NCBI GenBank assembly: GCA_009741485.1
Contig: CM019238.1
Location: forward strand, 12,111,030 to 12,175,029
Direction: 5' to 3'
Length of the DNA: 64,000 bases
Origin: Malurus cyaneus samueli
Taxonomy: Eukaryota; Chordata; Aves; Passeriformes; Maluridae
Shown here: piece by piece, positions 59,616 to 64,000 of the stretch
Position numbering within the stretch: position 1 is the first letter of the stretch
Layout of the letters: each line of letters starts with the position of its first letter
Translations under genes and position numbers: made by a program
Notes under the pieces: model-generated
What the model saw: only the letters and a program-made list of their open reading frames with translations
Told to the model about the DNA's origin: nothing
Database searches by the model: none

Positions 59616-59773
59616 GTGAGTGCGCGGCGCCGGGGGAGCCGCCGCCCCCCTCGCCCCCTTCGCCCCGCTCACGCCGCTTCTCTCTGCTCTCCTCCACACG
59701 CGGCCCGGACCCGGCCAGCCGCGGCGACAGGTACATGCTGGGTACGTTCGACGAGCCGCCCTACTGCATCAAG
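59505..59773 (+). CDS. INTS6L: INTS6L (DDX26B), Integrator subunit 6-like; 5' part only
   Basis: INTS6-family proteins carry an N-terminal von Willebrand A domain. INTS6 is part of the PP2A-containing phosphatase module of Integrator, which processes snRNAs and attenuates RNA polymerase II transcription; INTS6L is its paralogue. Exon 1 encodes MPILLFLIDTSASMN then QRAYLGTSYLDIAKGAVEIF and MK. D9, S11 and S13 form the DxSxS metal-binding (MIDAS) motif. Exon 2 encodes DPASRGDRYMLGTFDEPPYC and IK. DEPPYCIK and DIAKGAVE favour INTS6L over INTS6. The following exon, expected to start near AGWKENHATF, is not seen before the window ends. ATG 59505 was chosen by homology; its frame is open a further 52 codons upstream to ATG 59349. 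The intron 1 acceptor is anomalous. Confidence 0.9.
59616..59695 (+). other. INTS6L: INTS6L intron 1, about 80 nt with no AG at the expected end
   Basis: The donor GTGAGT is good and the pyrimidine tract 'gcttctctctgctctcctcc' sits where an acceptor should follow. The bases at the homology-predicted end are CC, not AG, and no AG occurs between 59638 and 59716. Confidence 0.5.
59696..59773 (+). CDS. INTS6L: INTS6L coding exon 2
   Basis: Its end is firm: ATCAAG|GTAATG, phase 0. DPASRGDRYM starts at 59708. The four codons before it read T-R-G-P, where the family has L-R-A-R, which places the start at 59696 by length (26 codons as in INTS6), without an AG acceptor. Confidence 0.75.
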
Positions 59774-59858
59774 GTAATGACCCCCCGGCGCTCGGCCTTG
59801 CGGCGGGCCGCCTTGGCGCGGCGCGGCCGCCGGCCCGGCGGCGGCAGCAGCAGCCGTG

Positions 59859-59868
59859 AAGATGGCGG
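59859..59868 (+). promoter_or_regulatory. INTS6L: YY1-type motif in INTS6L intron 2
   Basis: AAGATGGCGG followed by ACATTTT matches the YY1 core often found just downstream of transcription starts in TATA-less CpG promoters. Confidence 0.5.
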
Positions 59869-60317
59869 ACATTTTGCTTTTGTATGGAGGAGAGAGGCTG
59901 AGGCGCTGCTGAGATGGAGAGGGGAGGAGACGGGCGGGCCGTGATTCACCGCCCCGCGCAACGAGGGCGGCGCGCCCGCCCCCGCGGGGTGGCTCCGCGG
60001 GCCACAGCGCGCTCGGGCCCGCGCAGCCCTGAGACCCCCGGGACACGCGGGCAGGGGGGCAGCGGTGCCGACCGCGGCGCGCCGAGTTACCCCTCACGGC
60101 TGTGAGGCAGGGGCAGCGCGGAGCCCCGGCCCTGGCACGGCTGTGGGTGTGGGACAGAGCACCCGCGGCTGTTAACGCCTCTGTGGGGGAAAAACCACCA
60201 GTATTGGGGGTTTCCCTGTCCATCCCCTTGTTCCTCCTGCCGAGCACGGTAGCCTGCACCAGTTCTGTGGAAGGTGCTTGCGGTCTCTACTCCGCAGGGT
60301 TTTGGTGAGCTGGATTG

Positions 60318-60745
60318 TGGAGCCATCGAGTCATCAAGGTTGGAAGAGAGACCTTTAAGATCACCAAGTCCAACCATCAATCCACTACTGCTACAGTAAT
60401 TCCTGAACCACTAAACCACATCACTCAGTGCCAGGCTCTTAAACACCTCCAGGGACAGTGACTCCACCACCTCCCTAAACAGCCTGGCTTCCTGAATCAC
60501 GATTTTTTTTTTCCCTAGCATCTAATCTGAATCTCATCTGTCCCAGGTTAAGGCCCTGGTCTTCATTGCAGGCACAGCAGAAGAGATTGGCCCCCACCTC
60601 ACTGCAACCTTTGGTAAAGCTAAAGGTAGAGAACGATGAGGTTCCCCCTGAGCCTCCTTGAGTGTAAAAAAGTCCGCCTGGCTGGCTCCTCTTGTTCCTG
60701 TTTTCTCATTCCTTGAGCTTGAGGCAAGTTGGGCCATGCTGTTCA
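60318..60745 (-). repeat. CR1 LINE fragment, antisense
   Basis: 'atcaaggttggaagagagac', 'ctttaagatcaccaagtcca', 'cacctccagggacagtgact', 'ccaccacctccctaaacagc' and the downstream 'ttgagcttgaggcaag' are the reverse complement of CR1 3' sequence. A T-rich stretch interrupts it near 60500. Confidence 0.93.
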
Positions 60746-63700
60746 CATCACATCAGCTGCACCACGACGTTTAGGTAGACGTAGAAAAAAAAAAATCATG
60801 CTGCATCCCTTATGCTCTAGGCTGCAGCTTGCTGATAGAGACATCCTAACTTGAAATACTCAGATAAAGCATGTCACAGAAAGCATTGCTATGGGAGTTT
60901 TAGAATCCATCTGAATAGTCCTGGATTAGGACTGTATTTGCCCAGAGTAATACAGTACTTACCATAACTTGGGCTGTAGACCCATGCTATAAAGGCCAAA
61001 GAAGTTCATGTACAAGTACACTGTTGGTCATCCTAGAGAAAAAAGGAAAACATTCTGTAGTTCTAGCTCGAACTTCTTGAGAAGTTTTAAAAATAAGTGT
61101 GCTCACCGGTGCTGTCTTACTCACATCTCTGATAATGAGGAAATGTAGTTATCGTGAGCTTCTTTCATCTAATAAATTTACACAGCTTTCTGAAATGACA
61201 GAAGTCATAGAGTGAGTAAGTATTTATTTGGTATTGCACCTTTTATTTCCTCAGAAGGAGGTGTGGAAGAAATTTCTGTCAATTGAAACCATCCTTGATT
61301 TAAATTGAGAAACCTACTGCCAAAAAACGTACATCTGCCTGGGTGAGGTGTTTTTTAGACGTGATGCACACACCATTTGCCCTGTCGGTGGCTGGATGCA
61401 AACCCCAAATCTTGGTTATGCCAGTGTTAACTCTGTATTTCCTGTGTCCTAGATTTCTCCTAGTTTTGTGTCAAATATTTTACAAGTATATCTTACGTTA
61501 AAGAAGCGAACTTGCTCCCTGCAGTGGCATCAAGCATACTGGTGATGTAATAAAAAAATGACTTCACTGGTGGAGGTGTGTGTTGTAATGCTACAGGTTA
61601 TTACCACATCTATACGCAGATTTGCTGAGGAAGATCCTTGTGTTTAATGAGCATCTGTGTACATTCTGATGTGCTAATGAGCATCTGACTGTTCACAGTT
61701 TTAGTAAATAGTAATTGAAATAAATGGGACTGCGATACCCGTCGTAGCATTCAATCATACAGTAAATAATATACAGTAAATAGCCAAGGGAAAAAAAATG
61801 TATTGTGGTTCTTGTAACTTGCTAATGTCTCTTCATAGAAATTTCTATTTCTGCCTTTAGCACACTGGTTTTTAAATTGGACCTTAAACAGTCTTGAAAT
61901 ATTTTTTCAAAACACAGTAACTTTCCTAGGAACAGGCTGCAGATTCAATAAATATCTGATTATAGTAATTACGATCACAAGTGCAGCTCAACTATTGCAT
62001 AAAGACTTCATAGCATAAATGAGTGTTATTGCGCTGTCATCATGTCTGTTCCTCAAGCAGGGAAAGCCTCATAGCAGTGATGACTCCCTGTTTGAAGACT
62101 TGTTCTCAAGACCTGCACTGGTATTTATGATGTTCCCTCGGTTGTGTTTCCTTACAGTCATAGTTGTTGAAAAACTTCCTGGTCTAGGCCAGATTCTTAC
62201 AGAACATGCTTGCAAAAGACATAAAATTTAGTTACTTTGCTAATGCTGCTGCAGTTAAATACTTTATTTCTCTTGGTTTAGAGAAGGTGAAAACAGACTT
62301 GGCAAGTGAATGTGTTTTGCAGGCTTGCTTTCCAAGTATGTGCAGCAGTGCCTGCTTTATCCTCTTGTTTTCTTTATGATTTATACTAATTAAATTACAT
62401 AGTCTCTCAGATAGTTTACCAGTGAAGCACTTGAGGGAAATAATCTGATAGTGGAGTTGAGACCACCTAGGAGGCAGAGGAATTACGGGACTTGAGCTTT
62501 CGAGTAGGGGTAGGTGAGATAAGTGCATTGGATTTGTTTCCTTCCAGAATTTGTTTGCCTGTAGCATTAAAGTGTTTCAAACCAACAGCACTGGTTCACT
62601 TTTGATGGACAAGAATATAACAAGAAAGTATTATGCACATGTATTATATGGTGCTAAGTGGAAGGATCATGCTGTTGCACAAAGGATTTGCCAAAAACTG
62701 TTAAAGTGAGGTGGTGCTTTTGAAACTGTCTTTACAAGGTTTGTAATTATTTACAAGACCTGTTGCTTTTGTTTATTTGGCTGCTTATAGCTCTGGGTGC
62801 CACCCTTTTTTAAAAATGGAATTATTTAGTCTCTAGTGGAGCTGTGCAAAGAATTGTGGTGGCGAATGTCTGGAGAAGAGTCATGGTGCTATCCTGGGAA
62901 GGTGGAGACAGGAAGATGGGGATGGCAGGAATTTCAGCCCCACGCTGGCAGCCGATGCCTCTGGAACCTTGTCAGCTGTTTGGCTCCTGTTTGTTATATA
63001 ATGTATAGGTGGTGATTTGTGACAGCAATTACAGTGCAACAATTTAGAGCTCTTACTTTGTTTCCAAAATACTCTATAGTAAGAGACAAATGTTTAGTAT
63101 TTTAAAAGCATATTATGAAATGTATTAACCTTGTAATTATCAAGTGATGTGATCCTGAGTAGGTCAGTGGAAAAACATCTGCAAGTTACATTGGATGTTG
63201 GGTCAAACTCTGATTTTATGAAGTAGGAGGAAAAAATAGCATGCTATTTCATGAAGTAAGAACATTCAGCCTAATTGTTTTAGTGAGTTTTTTAGATTAA
63301 AATTGTGATAAGGTGCTATCAAGTGAGTCTTAGTTAGTTAGTGGCATGTTAACATGGAAATGAGCTAGTCGGTTCTGGTGTTTGGGTATCTGATTTTGTG
63401 TATTTGGCGTGCTGGCGTAGGTAATGATATAAAACATCTTTGCAAAAGATGTCTGTTACTATTGCTATTAAAACACTAGTGATAAATTTAGGTATGGCAG
63501 GAGTGTGTATCCCGTTGGGCAAGAAAGATGGGCTCAGGAACAGCCTTGCTCCCTGGCAGGGTATTTGATGCTTCTGAGTTGTAGCTAAGAGAAGTTTATT
63601 GTCTGATTCAGAGAATATGGTACCTGATGTGTCCTTGTTTTGAAGACTTTATGTCCATGGATTGCTAGAACCCAGAGCTTGTTCCATCGCAGCTGTGCTG

Positions 63701-64000
63701 TGACCTGGTGCTGCAGCACCTGCAAGCCTTGTGTGCCAGCCCCACCCTTCTCATCCCTTCCTGCACAACGTGGCTGATCCGGAATGCCTGGGCAGGAGGG
63801 TGGGAACAGGCCAGGCCTGTTGCTGACAATCCTGCTGAGTACTTCCCAAGCTCCCACGGTTTGAGGATCAGGGACCCATCATGAGCTGTTGGTATGGCCC
63901 TAATGGTGTTCTGTGGCTTTTTCCATGTATTTGCCTGGTTGATTTTTTTTGAAATCACATAAATTTGACCATCCTCTATTGAATACAGATGTTTCACTAT

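Larger units (their letters stand above)
58900..60170 (+). promoter_or_regulatory. INTS6L: CpG island / promoter of INTS6L
   Basis: Dense CpG from about 58900 to 60170, covering the promoter, exon 1, the short intron 1, exon 2 and the start of intron 2. It contains a GT-rich stretch near 59237-59254 and a three-copy tandem repeat. Large open frames on both strands here are composition artefacts. Confidence 0.75.
59774..64000 (+). other. INTS6L: INTS6L intron 2 (partial)
   Basis: Starts GTAATG in the CpG island and continues past the window edge. It contains an antisense CR1 (60318-60745), and two TAATGAGCATCTG copies 30 bp apart (61645-61657, 61675-61687). No sequence resembling INTS6L exon 3 was seen. 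Confidence 0.7.

Noticed and set aside
59061..59699. 212-codon minus-strand frame over the INTS6L promoter and exon 1
   Set aside because: It is antisense to clear INTS6L coding sequence and stays open through GC composition.
60087..60380. 97-codon minus-strand frame in INTS6L intron 2
   Set aside because: It overlaps the antisense CR1 and the CpG island; the SNLDDS-like part is repeat-derived.

Overview
The window is vertebrate nuclear DNA, most likely from a bird. CR1 LINE fragments are present in both orientations, introns are short to medium in length, and three genes each begin in a dense CpG island. I recognise the genes from their conceptual exons: PABIR2/FAM122B (plus strand, 10 coding exons, about 2.8-18.4 kb), MOSPD1 (minus strand, five coding exons plus a non-coding first exon, about 24.9-38.7 kb) and the first two coding exons of INTS6L/DDX26B (plus strand, from 59.5 kb, running off the right edge). 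The human orthologues lie close together on Xq26.3, a block that corresponds to chicken chromosome 4 and songbird 4A, so the neighbourhood supports the assignments. I cannot name the species.

Layout: 1-1.73 kb, no recognisable gene; 1.73-2.16 kb, CR1; 2.4-3.0 kb, CpG island and first exon of PABIR2; 6.1-16.5 kb, PABIR2 exons 2-10, then about 1.9 kb of 3' UTR with two AATAAA signals; 18.4-24.9 kb, intergenic, with MOSPD1 converging from the right; 25.5-33.5 kb, MOSPD1 coding exons; 38.1-39.1 kb, MOSPD1 CpG island; 39.1-58.3 kb, about 19 kb with no gene I can support, holding old MIR/CR1 relics, homopolymers and one unexplained open frame; 58.3-58.6 kb, CR1; 58.9-60.2 kb, INTS6L CpG island with the first two coding exons; the remainder is INTS6L intron 2, with another CR1.

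The three genes are not a functional operon. PABIR2 is a PP2A-B55 regulator, MOSPD1 a tail-anchored MSP-domain protein of the ER, and INTS6L a VWA-domain paralogue of an Integrator subunit. Their proximity is inherited synteny.

I found no CRISPR array, virus, mobile gene cassette or novel multi-gene system. The points most worth a second look are local. The first coding exon of PABIR2 reads as if two single bases were missing. INTS6L exon 2 has no AG acceptor where homology places its start. There is a POU-type MORE/octamer site next to a TATA-like box in the INTS6L promoter, a NAGNAG acceptor and a possible poison exon in PABIR2, and a five-codon uORF in MOSPD1. Statements about human family members rest on memory of those families; no alignment was run.
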